From Bryum argenteum (Eukaryota > Streptophyta > Bryopsida > Bryales > Bryaceae), in the NCBI GenBank assembly GCA_037043015.1, contig CM073324.1, positions 26,986,097-27,050,096 on the forward strand: a DNA stretch of 64,000 bases, read 5' to 3'. Below are positions 1 through 10,770 of this stretch, one piece after another (position 1 is the stretch's first letter; every line of letters starts with the position of its first letter). The notes under the pieces were generated by a model. That model had not been told where the DNA came from. It worked only from the letters and a program-made list of their open reading frames with translations, and ran no database searches. The translations under genes and the position numbers were made by a program.

Positions 1-1309
1 TGGGTGTACAGACGTCAAGAAGACTTGGAACAAGCTGTCTACCAGAGTGTTGTGAAATGGGCGGTACTTCATTTCCTTCGGTGCGAGTCTCATACGTTTC
101 ACGTCCACTTTGGCCGTGAAAGATTGTCCCCAAATGTACATGGGCTTGACTCGGTCCCTGAACTCAATCAGCTCCTCCTGAAAAGTTTTCACGTCTATCT
201 CCTTGCCTTTGGGTACTTTCGTGGGGTGTTTCTTTGGATTCTTCTTTGTCTTCCTCTTCGGCTTCTTCGGTTTAGTTTCCTCTTGTACCTCCGCTGATGA
301 ACCGCTTTCTTCCCGAACCTGCTTCTCGGACTTCTTCATGACGCTTGGTCCGGTCCACTTCCTTTTGGTTTTCGGAGTTGCTTTCTTCTGGCCTTTGGAA
401 TGTTTAGTTTAGACGACCTCCTCTACCTCCTCTTCCTCACTATTCTCAGTGGGCAGTTGACCACCGGGCGTATTATCACCTTCAGCACTAAGAGGCTTGG
501 TCGTATCTTCACGGACTTCGTCTTCATCATCCTCCATCACCACTTCTTCTCCTTTTAGACCGCTGCCCACAACTTGGCTGTCGACAACGACAATGCTAGG
601 TTCCGCCTCTGCTTCTTGTTCCTCATCTATTCTCTTTTGTTTGCCCTTCTTCTCGCGGCTGCCTGCTGGAGGACAAGCAATTGGTGGTGCGGAGGGCCTT
701 TTTCGACTTCGAGGTGTGGCTTCAGCAGTGGCTTTTAGGATTACCGCCTTGTTGATTTCAGCAATTCTTCTCAGCAATGCTTCTAGTGTCCTCTTCCTCT
801 ATAATGCTGACTGATTCAAAGCCCGCGTTTCGTCTTGGGGTAGAATAGGACCGCGGTGAAACTCGGATATTCCCTCGCCGTGGACTAAAAGGCTGTCTAA
901 AAGTGGCCGCGGCTCAAACCTATCTTCCTTGAAGAAATAGAGGTTGGCAACGCTACCAGATGCATTGACCAGCCATACAATGAGGTTGTCGCCATGCACT
1001 TTTACATCCGTCACAGTAACGGACGCCATTGTCGTATACGCCACTTCAGTACTGGGAGGCAACATGCTGTTCACCACAACTCGTAGACAGTACCCACTGT
1101 CCTTGGGCATCTTCTGCAGCTCCATCGACCATTGCCGAGGAGTGGCTAAAGCCTGCTTCAGTTGGTACTTCTTGCCCACATTGCAGTCTCCACTGACATT
1201 CACATCTCTAACTACATCGAACAACTTCTTCAGGGCACCTATGTATGGAATGTCAGGCACCCTCTCCGTCTCCTTTCGCTTCTTCATCTCCTGTTACAGA
1301 GATGCTTGA
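1..1309 (-). pseudogene. Unrecognised charged protein gene, 5' part, two in-frame stops
   Basis: A single minus-strand frame runs from an ATG at 1287-1285 to the window edge, broken only by TAG at 799-801 and TAA at 409-411; the frame is open on both sides of each stop. The first 162 residues look globular (it opens MKKRKETERV). Then come a basic stretch (SRKRP), strongly acidic runs around 430-560 and a lysine-rich tract at roughly 200-290, followed by a more ordered segment containing MYIWGQSF that continues off the window. The sequence just upstream of the ATG (ctgtaacag/gag) could be a 3' splice site, so an earlier exon may exist. I do not recognise the family. The TAG sits where CAG would keep the frame, so it may be a methylation-type C-to-T change. 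Its upstream DNA matches the upstream DNA of the DUF7869-like gene at 43 kb, which suggests the same kind of mobile element. Confidence 0.5.
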
Positions 1310-1318
1310 AGTCACTAA

Positions 1319-1855
1319 CAATGTCGCAAGTTCCAGTGGGCAATTGCCCACTGAGTGCAATTTCTTGTCCTATCTACCTCTAACAAAAAGTTAATTTCCA
1401 GCTGTTAATTAATCTACTCCCCAACAAGAAGTTATGACCAGTGGGCAATTGCCTACTGGTCTGATGGAATTTTCATTCCAGTATAGGAATATTCGCACAT
1501 TAAGTACCACTAAAGGTCGCAAGTTCCAGTGGGCAATTGCCCACTGGGATCAGTTTCTTGACGTACTATCTAGTACTTTTCTAACAAAAAGTTAATTCCC
1601 AGCTGTTCATTTATCTACTTCACTAACAAGTTAGGACCAGTGGGCGATTGCCTACTGGTCTGATGGAATTTTCATTCCAGTGAAGGAATTTTCGCACGTA
1701 AAATACACTAACAATGTTGCAAGTTCCAGTCAGCAATTGCCCACTGGGTGCATTTTCTTGTACTATCTCCTCTAACAAAAAGTTAATTCCTGGCTGTTAA
1801 TTAATCTTAATCTTAAACAGGAAGTTCGGACCAGTAAAGTTAGGACCTGTCTAGT
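1319..1855. repeat. ~195-bp tandem repeat, 2.7 copies, containing the 22-bp palindrome
   Basis: Units begin near 1323, 1516 and 1716 with the shared start gtygcaagttccagt. Each full unit has one palindrome near its start and a second, slightly degenerate palindrome ending in gcctactgg about 110 bp later, then the shared text tctgatggaattttcattcc. The third unit is cut off around 1855. Confidence 0.8.
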
Positions 1856-2145
1856 TTCTAAAATGCTACTTACGGCATTAAGATAAAACATCCTACAAAC
1901 TTGGGAATTAGGAGCTTATATTGTAAAAACTTACAACTGACAGAGTCGTTGAAGATGTCCGCGAAACAGAGATCCAAGTTCTGCTGGTAAAAGTCCTATT
2001 TGATGTTGCTAGATTTCTGCACATGAAAAGTTGGAAGTGTCAACATCTACAGAACGGTACGTATTCAACAGAAAAGAAATGCTGAAAGTCACGATGTCAT
2101 TCTAACAATGTCACTAACAAGCTTCAGTGGGCAATTGCCCACGGT
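1333..2145. repeat. 22-bp palindrome cluster, left set
   Basis: The half-site is CCAGTGGGCAA followed directly by its reverse complement. Copies lie at 1333-1354, 1438-1459, 1526-1547 (perfect), 1637-1658, 1726-1747 and 2124-2145, with weaker relatives near 450, 2227 and 2515. The same palindrome recurs at 40.2-42.6 kb. A symmetric site repeated many times suggests binding by a dimeric protein; that is inference. Confidence 0.85.
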
Positions 2146-3452
2146 ATGCAGTTTCAGACTGAACTTGAATTCTCTGCACCACACACTAGTGCGACCCAAT
2201 CACTTTAGTCTTCCTAAATGCCCTTCTCAGTAGTCAATTGCTAACTGGCTCTCTCCACACACTAGTGCGACCCAATCACCCTCATCTTCGTAAACGCCCT
2301 TCCGAGTACTCAATGACTAAATTGCTAACTAGCTCCCTCCCTAAGTCAGGCCGACCAATAACCATGATACTAAGAAACGCTATGGCCTACGAGACTAATC
2401 TGCACCAGAACTCCTTCGTGCTGCAAATTCCTCACTGCCCGAACTAATTCTGGATTAGTGATATGCATCACATACAAGTGCTGCCCGGTCAGTCGATTTT
2501 TTCTAAACGCCCTTCCCAGTGGTCAAATGCCCTCACATGCTTCTTCTTGATCCTAACCAGCCAGTCTTACTATTCCTCTCACAGATTACACCAAAACACA
2601 GGAGGGTGCAACAGAATAGTACCTTGGGTACTCAGACGACAAGTACTCTGAGCCTGAAATTGTGGTTACCTGAGACTGAAGCAGAGGGTCGAAATCTGTC
2701 GGTGGGGCTTCGTAGGTCGATCATCGAGAATTACTTTCTGATGGATACAACGTAGGTTGATCAACTTAACTGGGTGCAGATCGTGCGCAAATGAGGCGAA
2801 GCAAGTGCTGCAATTATCCAGTGGCAACACACAGGCTTCTCAATCAGTATTTGAAACGGACACCTCTAGCTCACTCATGCTTCACAAACTGTAGATCATA
2901 ATACGACTGTGTCCAAACTTACTATCTTCATGACGAAATGTCCAAACTTACTATCTTCATGACAAAAGTGCAATACTGATACGTTGTTGACCTTCATGTT
3001 TGTGACATACAACTGTAAGAAGTCTAAAAGTCACTGAGCCTCATTCAAAAGTAAGAATTCACTGCCTCGTAGACATCTTCACAATTGTAATGCTCACAAT
3101 CTGCATTATGTTCAATCCATCTTTTACTACAAAATTTGGCACAGTCAAGTGGAAGAAAAGTGAAAGAAGGTTAAATGACTGAGATGCCAGAACCATAATC
3201 ATTCCATGTGAGAATGTCAGACAACTAAGTCAACGAAATCGAGGTTACACATCATCAAAGTCGACCTGTATGTGACTGCAGTGAGTAAACAAGATTCCAC
3301 TCTATCTCTAAAGTCGAAGTTCTGGGATATAGACAAGAGTTTTGAACTGCAACCTGGTGTCAGAACCCGATCGATCTCCACACTCAGCAAAACGTACGCT
3401 AGCTAGCCTACGGACGCAATACACCATTCTTCAGATTGCTAGTAGATGGTGT
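2146..3452. other. Non-coding stretch matching 40.2-40.9 kb in inverted orientation
   Basis: No credible gene. Blocks at about 2250-2420 and 2460-2530 (for example ccgaccaataaccatgatac and gtgctgcccggtcagtcga) reappear on the opposite strand at about 40690-40860 and 40190-40263 in the same order relative to the adjacent gene. From about 2760 to 3452 nothing recognisable is present. A short direct duplication (tccaaacttactatcttcatgac) occurs near 2913-2962. Confidence 0.6.
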
Positions 3453-4268
3453 TGTTAACTGGGGATTTAAGGTAGTAGAATAGAGGGGCGGTAAAACTGT
3501 AGGGGAGCAGTAAAACTGCAATTACTGAGGGGGGCGATAAACTGTTAAGTTACTGTCCTGCCCTGTAGTAACTCTGTTGGATGAAAACCGCCTGTTTTGG
3601 ATGAAAACTTCCAGATGGATGAAACCTGTCAGATGGATGAAATCTGGTGGTTGGATGAAGTCTGGTGGTCGGATGAAAACTGTTGGTAGTTAGGGTTTTG
3701 GGGGTGGCGGCTAGGGTTTTGGATGGGGTTGTGGGAGAGGGGGTTGCAAAGCGGAGACGGGCTCTCTCTCACTCTCTCTCTCTCAGTTCAGAACTCGGAG
3801 ATGGGAGTTTTGTGTGTAGGATATGTTGTAGGACTGTAGGGAGATGCTGTTAGAGCAGTTTTCAGGACTCTGGGGGGTCCAGATAGTGATATCAGTAGGG
3901 AGCAGAATCATGTACGGATTTACAGTGAGTAAAGAGAAGGAATTGATTACATTGGGTGTAATTGTCTGAAATTGCAGTATGAGTGCTTGAGGGACCAGGT
4001 TAGTGGATTCACCTGGTGGGTCCAGTAGATCTGGTGTTTAAATGAGTGAGTATTGTAGATCAGACCAAGGGGAGTAGAAAAATGTATCAGATCTAGAAAA
4101 ATACCATCAGGATTTGAGTAGATCTAAGTTGGCAGTTTCAGATCTAGGACCCGGATTTTGGGCAGTTTCAGGGCAGTTTCAGGGGCAGTACAGAATTTTT
4201 CGCAGGATTTCAGAGAGCTTTAGGACAGTATTCATTTTTGAACGAGTAAGAAAAAGATTCCTTTCACA
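3453..4268 (+). repeat. LTR A (5' LTR of copy 1), 816 bp
   Basis: Begins TGTTAACTGG and ends TTTCACA. Holds a region of GGATGAAAAC-type repeats at about 3578-3690 and a CT microsatellite at about 3760-3783. It aligns with LTR B and C throughout but has only one copy of the 18-bp GGATGAAAACTTCCAGAT unit, where B and C have three. Confidence 0.85.
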
Positions 4269-4269
4269 T

Positions 4270-4286
4270 TGGCGACCATGCAACAG
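4270..4286 (+). other. Candidate primer-binding site, copy 1
   Basis: One base after the LTR end the sequence reads tggcgaccatgcaacag. Tat/Athila elements often have a TGGCG-starting primer site at this position. The matching tRNA was not identified. Copy 2 has the same sequence at 16239-16255. Confidence 0.5.
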
Positions 4287-5401
4287 TTCAAACCATGTGG
4301 CTCTAGCTGCCCACACCAGGACAGTACCAGATCTGTACTGTTCTAGGGGTGACAGGCACAGTGGCGATCCAGGGTCTGGGGGGAGCAGATCTACTACTTC
4401 CAGGGAGCAGATCTGCACCAATGGCGATCCACAAATGACCAGATCTCAGGATAATCAAGCATCGTGACTGATCCGGAAACAAGAAGAGTTTTCGAACCAG
4501 TCATGGGAGGCGTTTCATCCGTGGCACCAGGAGCAGTGCAGTCCAGACCAGTAGGGAGTAGTCAACAGCCAGCTGGAGAGGAGGCGCATCTCTGGAGCTG
4601 AGGGCAACTCTACAGCAAAAGGGGGATAGTCAGCCAGACTGCATCAAGGGGTGACGGCTCAGATCGACAGTGGGACCAGAGTACGAAGGACTAGTACCGC
4701 AGGGGACTGAGGAGGAGGATCGGGGCGAGAGATCCACAGTACCTACCCAAGAGATCACCTGGAAGGGCAGACTCGACTTACTGGAGGAGCAGACAGACCA
4801 GAAGACCACCAACAGGAAAGACCAGGAGGGAGGAGCAATAACTGCCCTATCATGGAAGACGACCACCAAGGGTGGGACAAGGAAGATTTGGCTAGAAGAC
4901 AAAGCGTGAGAGAGGTCGGCGAGATTTAGCTTCGAGGAGCAAAGAAAGAGCAAAGAGTTGAACCAGACAGGAACATGGGTGGGCAGCCCAGTTCTGAGGA
5001 GAGCATTGCCAAAGGAAAGACCAGGGACTTGATTGACATGGACCTGGTGGGCGAAAATTCAAGCCAGGAGACACTGCTTGGAGTAAGCAGGAGGATCGGA
5101 TCAGCTAAGGGCGAACCTGGTTCCAGTTTCAAGAACTGGCAGGAAGATGAAGAGATCAGGAAGTATGATGGCACAATGCCATCACCAAGGACCAGCAGAA
5201 GGGAGTTTCCAAGACCAGGAGGAGGAGACGTCCATCACAGTTGGAATCCTCAACTGGAGACAGCAGTAGCATACGACTAGTTTCAAGAAGAGCAGAGGAG
5301 AAACACCAGCCGACCTAATATACCAAGACCAGGGATATAGACACCAAGAAACTTGGGGGAGGCGCTGGAGACACTGAGGAAGAAACTGGACCAGGTCAGG
5401 A
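4287..5401 (+). other. Long untranslated leader of copy 1
   Basis: About 1.1 kb between primer site and the first gag-like frame. It is rich in GGACCAG-type purine motifs and has only short overlapping ORFs with no recognisable domain. Copy 2 holds the equivalent at 16256-17352, with many small indels at CAG and CTG. Confidence 0.6.
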
Positions 5402-7703
5402 GTGAAGACAGGGCCTCAGGAGAGGCAAGACTCAATCTCGACCCGACCCGACCAAAGAGACAGGGACAGCAGACCACCGGAAAGCAGACAGTCCAGTTCG
5501 TCCAGGACCAGTTCCAAGGACCAGAGCAGGATGAAGAAGAGGAAGATAGAAGGGAGCTGGAGCAGATTAAGGCCAAAAAGAGCCAGGAGGCGGCGGAGAG
5601 CGAGCCGAAGGGACCAACAGACCATGGAAGAGGTGTACAGACACCAGATGAAGGAGCTAGGACAAGCCACCAGGTTCAAGGAAACTATGCAGGCTTGGGA
5701 GCGTAAGAACAGGGAAGAAATACAAATGAAGGAAGCCATGAGGCTATGGCAGGAGACCAAGAGGATAGAGGAGCAGGACCAGGAGAGACAGAGGCAGGAA
5801 GCCCTTAGATCCTGGCAGGAGGCTCAAACGAGGGAAGAAATCAAGCAGGCGGCAGAGAAGCAGGAAGCCATGCAGCAGGACTGGCTACGCCAGAAGGCCA
5901 TGCGTCTATGACAGGAGGCCCAAAGACTGGAGGACCAGAAGAAAAAGGAGGAGGAGAGACAAGAAGGAATCCGCCAGTCTACCATGTATAGGTGGCAGGA
6001 GGTGTTGAGGGAGGAAAGTCAGAAATTACAGGCCCAGCAGAAGGACATGTGGCCAGGATATGAACACTGTGAGGTACCAGGTGGAAGATCTGGTCGAGGA
6101 AAATCAGCAGAAGTGATGGGGGTACCAGTACAAGCAACTGCTATACCCTAGGGACCAGCAGAGAGCCATTTCCACCACCAAACAAGACCAGCAGGTCCAT
6201 CGGGAGGAGGAGGAGTATCAACAACCTATGTGGACCACCCGACAAAGCGATCTATACCAACCGAGGCACCCCGGCTTAGTGATCGCGGCGGGGGGAGCAG
6301 AGGTGGGAGCAGAGCCACCAATCCAGGGGACGGGATTCCAAGACCAGCAGGCGATTGAAGGAACATCATATGGGTCCGCACCACTGGTGGGGGTGGAGTA
6401 CCATGGCAACAACGACCAACATTATCCAGACCGGCCGGTACCACCGATCTACCCACCGCTTGAAGGCCGGTATACCACCAAAGGTACCCACCAGCTGGAG
6501 GACCAGTGTACCCACCAATTGGAGGACCAGTCGACCCAGCAGTTGGAGGACCGGTATACCCACCAGCTACAGGACCAGGCTACCCACCAGCTAAAGGACC
6601 AATATACCCACCAGCTAGAGGACCAGTATACCCACCAGTTGGAGGACCAATCGGACTACCAGCATCAGGACCAGTAAGTATGGCACATAGGAAGCCACTG
6701 CCATACTCCAAGTACAAGGAAGGTACAAATCCTGATGCTCATATTCGTCAGTTTGAGCGCACTTTGTGGCACAATGGGGAAACTGATGAGCAGGTTATCA
6801 TTAACCTGATGGGTACCACCTTACTGGATAAGGTCGGGGCCTGGTATGAGAATTTTCTGGAGAGTCACCTTTACTGCTCATGGGAAGAGGTCAAGGCAGC
6901 CTTCAGGAGAAGATACAGGGACCAAACAACCGATGAAGCAGTTTACAGGGAGTTGAAGTCCTTCAAGCAGGCAGATAGGGAGAAGGTGCAGGATTACTAT
7001 GACAGGTTTATGACCCTGATCAAGTGTCTGCAGTCAGACCCTGGAGAAGGATTTCGAATTACAAATTTCAGGGCAGGTTTACAGGAGTACATCAAGATTA
7101 TGACCAGTGTTGCACCAGTCAAGACCCTGACAGAGCTGGTGGATGCTGCTCTGAGGTGTGAAGAAAACTGCACCGATTCAAGTGGCAAGCCAACCAAGAT
7201 TGAAGTCAAGAAAGTGGAGACCACCAAAGAAGCCAAAGAATCGTGACGGGAAGGAACCAGGCCAGAATGCTCCTAGGCGAATCTGTGGCACATGCAAGAA
7301 ACTGGGCCATGAAGATCGTGACTGCTGGTACAACCCAACAAATCAGAGGGGTCCAGGTATGAAGAAAGAAGGAGAGGAACCAGTAGGGGTGAATGAAGTG
7401 TCTGCACCAAAGCCAACAGCCACCTACAACAGTAACTACAACCAGGGGTACTAGCGATCGTCTAACACCAGGGCAGGTAATGGCCAGCAAGGTGGTTTTG
7501 GAGACAAGCCTGAATGTTGTTATTTGTGTGGTGGAACAGGGCATAGGAGCTGGAACTGCCCTCTGAAAGCCCACTGGGACCAGTTCCGAGCACAAGGGGA
7601 CCAGGGAACCAAGAAACCGGACTACCAGGTAAACAACGTAGAGATTGAGTTTCTGGAGGATCCGGAGGACCAGGTAAACGTGGCCAGCATGACCAGGGCC
7701 TGA
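5402..7703 (+). pseudogene. gag: gag of copy 1: coiled-coil N-part, proline repeat, capsid, two CCHC knuckles
   Basis: One frame from 5402 holds a long Q/E/R-rich coiled coil (repeats of the type RWQE, LWQE, SWQEAQ), stops at TGA 5909-5911, resumes, stops at TAG 6149-6151 (CAG in copy 2), then passes through a proline-rich octapeptide repeat into a retrotransposon capsid domain (6680-7246, around HIRQFERTLWHNGETDEQ). A frame change then leads to CCHC knuckles CGTCKKLGHEDRDC (about 7280-7325) and CYLCGGTGHRSWNC (about 7515-7560). Gag packages element RNA in cytoplasmic particles. The stop after MRL at 5909 is shared with copy 2 and sits where other repeat units have tryptophan (TGG). Confidence 0.75.
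6485..6676 (+). repeat. gag: 24-bp tandem repeat in gag, eight units (YPPxxGPx)
   Basis: Units start at 6485, 6509, 6533, 6557, 6581, 6605, 6629 and 6653 and encode the octapeptide YPPxxGPx in the gag frame. Its length is a multiple of three, so changes in copy number keep the frame. In copy 2 (about 18415-18630) the same array is present but scrambled. Confidence 0.8.
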
Positions 7704-8229
7704 GGGCGGAAGGCGGGATCGCCTCAATGGAAGACTACCAAAGGTACCGAGAACCAAGGAAGGTCGAGGACCGAGAAGACCGGGCAGAGGAGGAAACGAC
7801 TCGGGAACTCTATGATAGAGACCACGAAGGAAATTCAACTTAAGGAGGAGGAGGAGGCCAGAGCAAAGAGAGCGAGCCAAACCAGTTCAACCACCAGAAG
7901 ATAAGGACACAGTTGAAGGAAATTTACTGGACAATGATTGGGCAGGATTTCCGGATTCTGATGCCCTTGATTACAATATGAAGGCTGAACAACCTGGACC
8001 CGCACTACCGGCGAGGACCAAGATGAGAGGGGATCGAAGCGTACTACACGAAACTAGTGGGCGAGAAGATACTTGCAAGCCCAGCATGATGTCGTTGGAG
8101 CAAGCGATTACTAAAGGTAGCTCCAAACATCACTGATTATATCAAGGCACACCTGTTCCCGGAATGGGGACCGACAAGAATTGGGACTGCACTGACACCA
8201 ACAAAGTGAAGCCAAGGACCAGCACTTCG

Positions 8230-8620
8230 TAAGCCGGATTTAATTAGCGCTTTGGCTATAGATGTTGACAGAACTGCGGTGTTGATGGGTGCAGTTGGCA
8301 ACGGGACCCTGGACAATGTATTGTTGGATGGTGGATCCGTGTCAACCTGATCACCAAGAGGAGCGTAAGCGATTGGGATTGAAGAACCCCACCGCACCCT
8401 TCGATTGAGAATGGCGGCGTACTGCATGCAGCCGTAGATCCGGTGGGGTTGATTCGAAATGTGAAGATCCACATTCATGGTATCCCTTACCTTATCACCT
8501 TGACTGTAATTAAAAACGAGGAGGTCAATGAGGCATATAGCATGCTGTTAGGTCGTCCTTGGTTGATTGATGCTAAAGTAAATCATGACTGGGTAATAAT
8601 CAAGTTACAATAAGAGGTAA
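8230..8620 (+). pseudogene. Retropepsin-like protease region, copy 1
   Basis: Translated segments show the aspartic protease pattern: a hydrophobic strand, LLDGGS (active-site Asp region, 8315-8340), then LLGRPWLIDA with a following HDW near 8550-8600, typical of plant gypsy proteases. Frame breaks lie between the motifs. The enzyme would cleave Gag-Pol. Copy 2 has the same segments at 20170-20540. Confidence 0.65.
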
Positions 8621-9021
8621 TGGGACAAAAAAAACTCCTCGCCAATCGAGGAAGGGGCCCAGGCCAAAACTGCCTGAGGTCCTGGTCTGTTATAATTTCA
8701 CCGAAGGACTAACAGACGAGGAGGAAGCAAGATGGTTGGCTACAGAACAGGATCTAATGGCCATCGACAAGTGACTATACCACGATCGACCAGGGACCCG
8801 ACCAAGATAAGGCCAAGGACCAGGACCAGTTCAAGGCCAAAGACCAGGACCAGTACAAGGCGAAGGCCAAGCACCCGGACCAGTTCAAGGCCAAAGACCA
8901 GGACCAGAGCCAGGACCGGTCAGAGCACCAGGAGGGGGGACCAGGTCGAGCCTATCCGCACTGGGCCTACACCTTTGAGGAGGGGGATATTGAGGTAGAT
9001 GAGACACCAGCCAGGGAGAAA

Positions 9022-10308
9022 GTGTTGAAATTGAAGATCGCTGCCTGGACCCTACCGGAGTCGGAGCAGTTAAGAAAGATGAATCTGGGGATAGAGGAGG
9101 ACCCTCAGTATGTGCGAATTAATGCCCATATCAGTCCAGAGCAGGCCCAGGAAGCAGAGGCCCTGTTCAGGGAATACAAGGATGTATTTGCCTGGACCTA
9201 CAAGGACCTGAAGGGTATCCCGCCATCAATTGCAAAGCACAGGATAGAGTTGGAGGAAGACATACCACCAGCACACCAGGCCAGATATCGGATGAATCCG
9301 AACTACGCCAGTATTGTGAAGCAGGATCTGGACAAACTGCTCCAGGCCGGGTTCATAGCACCAGTGGAGGATGCCACCTGGTTATCACCCATTGTTATTG
9401 TGCCTAAGAAAAATGGAAAATTGAGAATTTGCATTGATTTTCGAAAGTTGAATGCTGCTACTAAAAAGGATCCTTACCCACTGCCATTTACTGAGGAGGT
9501 GTTGGATTCTGTGGCAGGACATGAGCAGTATTCATTTCTGGACGGGTACTCCGAGTACCACCAGATTCAGATAGCACCAGAGGACCGGTACAAGACTGCC
9601 TTTGTGACAGACTGGGGGGCCTTTCTCTGGGTGGTGATGCCATTCGGGCTGAAGAATGCTCCACCGACCTACCAGAGGGCAATAAACCGTGCTTTTCGTG
9701 ATTTTATTGGTGAATTCATGAAACTGTTTTTGGATGATTTCAGTGTTTACAGAAGTGACATAATCAGTCATCTGGTCAAGTTGAGGCAGTGTTTCCAGAA
9801 ATGTCGGGAGTATGGCATAAGCCTGAACCCGGAAAAATGTGCTTTACTGGTGTTTTCTGGTATCATCCTGGGCCATATTGTGTCCCAGGAGGGTAAGTTT
9901 CCGGACCCCAAGAAAATTGAGGCCATTGAAAAAATGCCTAGACCCCAGAAACCGGTTGATATCCAGGTTTTTAACGGTTTTGCCCAGCTTAACAGGTGTT
10001 ACATCAAGGCCTATGCCTTGATCATGGAGCCCATCACCAGACTGATGAGGAAGACTGAGGACTTTATCTGGTCCCACCAGTGTGAGCAGGCCTGGTTGAA
10101 GATCAAGGAGCAGTACCAGAATGCACCGATTCTTATTGTCCCCAGATGGGACCTAGAGTTTCATGTGCATACTGATGCCTCGAACATCGCAGTCGGGGTG
10201 ATGCTCGCCCAGAACCCAACAGGGAAGTGTGACGGCCCGATTTCTTATGCCAAAGAGACTTTTGAATTCTCACGAGAAAAATTACAATTACCGAGAGAGA
10301 GGCCTTAG
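9022..10308 (+). CDS. pol: Reverse transcriptase and start of RNase H, copy 1
   Basis: Open frame of 428 codons inside the polyprotein; no Met start is expected, the first codon listed is GTG, and the frame extends further upstream. RT motifs are in order: SPIVIVPKKNGKLRICIDFR near residues 121-140, the first catalytic Asp in FLDGYSEYHQI (D174), MPFGLKNAPPTYQR, and the FLDD box (D238, D239). An RNase H start follows (HTDAS, D385). The frame is lost near 10290, where copy 2 differs by small indels at CTG/CAG positions. RT copies the element RNA into DNA in the particle. The RT core looks complete. Confidence 0.85.
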   Translation: MLKLKIAAWTLPESEQLRKMNLGIEEDPQYVRINAHISPEQAQEAEALFREYKDVFAWTYKDLKGIPPSIAKHRIELEEDIPPAHQARYRMNPNYASIVKQDLDKLLQAGFIAPVEDATWLSPIVIVPKKNGKLRICIDFRKLNAATKKDPYPLPFTEEVLDSVAGHEQYSFLDGYSEYHQIQIAPEDRYKTAFVTDWGAFLWVVMPFGLKNAPPTYQRAINRAFRDFIGEFMKLFLDDFSVYRSDIISHLVKLRQCFQKCREYGISLNPEKCALLVFSGIILGHIVSQEGKFPDPKKIEAIEKMPRPQKPVDIQVFNGFAQLNRCYIKAYALIMEPITRLMRKTEDFIWSHQCEQAWLKIKEQYQNAPILIVPRWDLEFHVHTDASNIAVGVMLAQNPTGKCDGPISYAKETFEFSREKLQLPRERP

Positions 10309-10770
10309 CTATGGTTTATGCTCAACAAGTATAGACATTATCTCATGGGCAATAAGTTTGTTTTTATGTTGACCACATGGCACCGGTGTATCTGGTCAAC
10401 AAACCGCAGTATCGGGCGATTGCGAGGTGGTGATGCCAAGCTTCAGAGTTTGAGTTCACCGTGGTGTATAAGCCAGGAAGAACCATGGAGTAGCGATGCG
10501 CCGCTCCCGATCGCCTAAATGGAGAACCCGCAATCGTGTTGAGGACCGCACCAAATGATGCCGCTTTGTTTTATGTGAAGCCGGAATGGTTAGAGGATGT
10601 CAGTTCTTACCTTAAAACTGGTGTTGTACGGCAGGATCTGACCAGGGAGGAGCAGCGGAAACTGGTCCTCAAGGCACTGCCATACACCCGGATCCGGGGG
10701 GTACTGCACAAGAGGGGCCAGGATCTGGTCCTCAGGAGGGTACTGGACCCGGTCGAGGCCGAAACAAAAG
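10309..10770 (+). pseudogene. pol: RNase H remainder and linker, copy 1, frame-shifted
   Basis: Sequence matches 22230-22700 of copy 2, which is open. Here several small indels break the frame, and they cluster at positions where copy 2 has CTG or CAG (for example gcgctgtccagactgcc in copy 2 reads gcgccgctcccgatcgcc here). Confidence 0.75.

Noticed and set aside
497..814. Plus-strand serine-rich ORF
   Set aside because: It is the shadow of the acidic minus-strand gene; serine-rich text arises from the complement of Glu/Asp codons.
7206..7880. Minus-strand ORF of 224 codons inside the retroelement
   Set aside because: It lies antisense to the CCHC region of gag, has no domain, and copy 2 does not keep it as a single frame.
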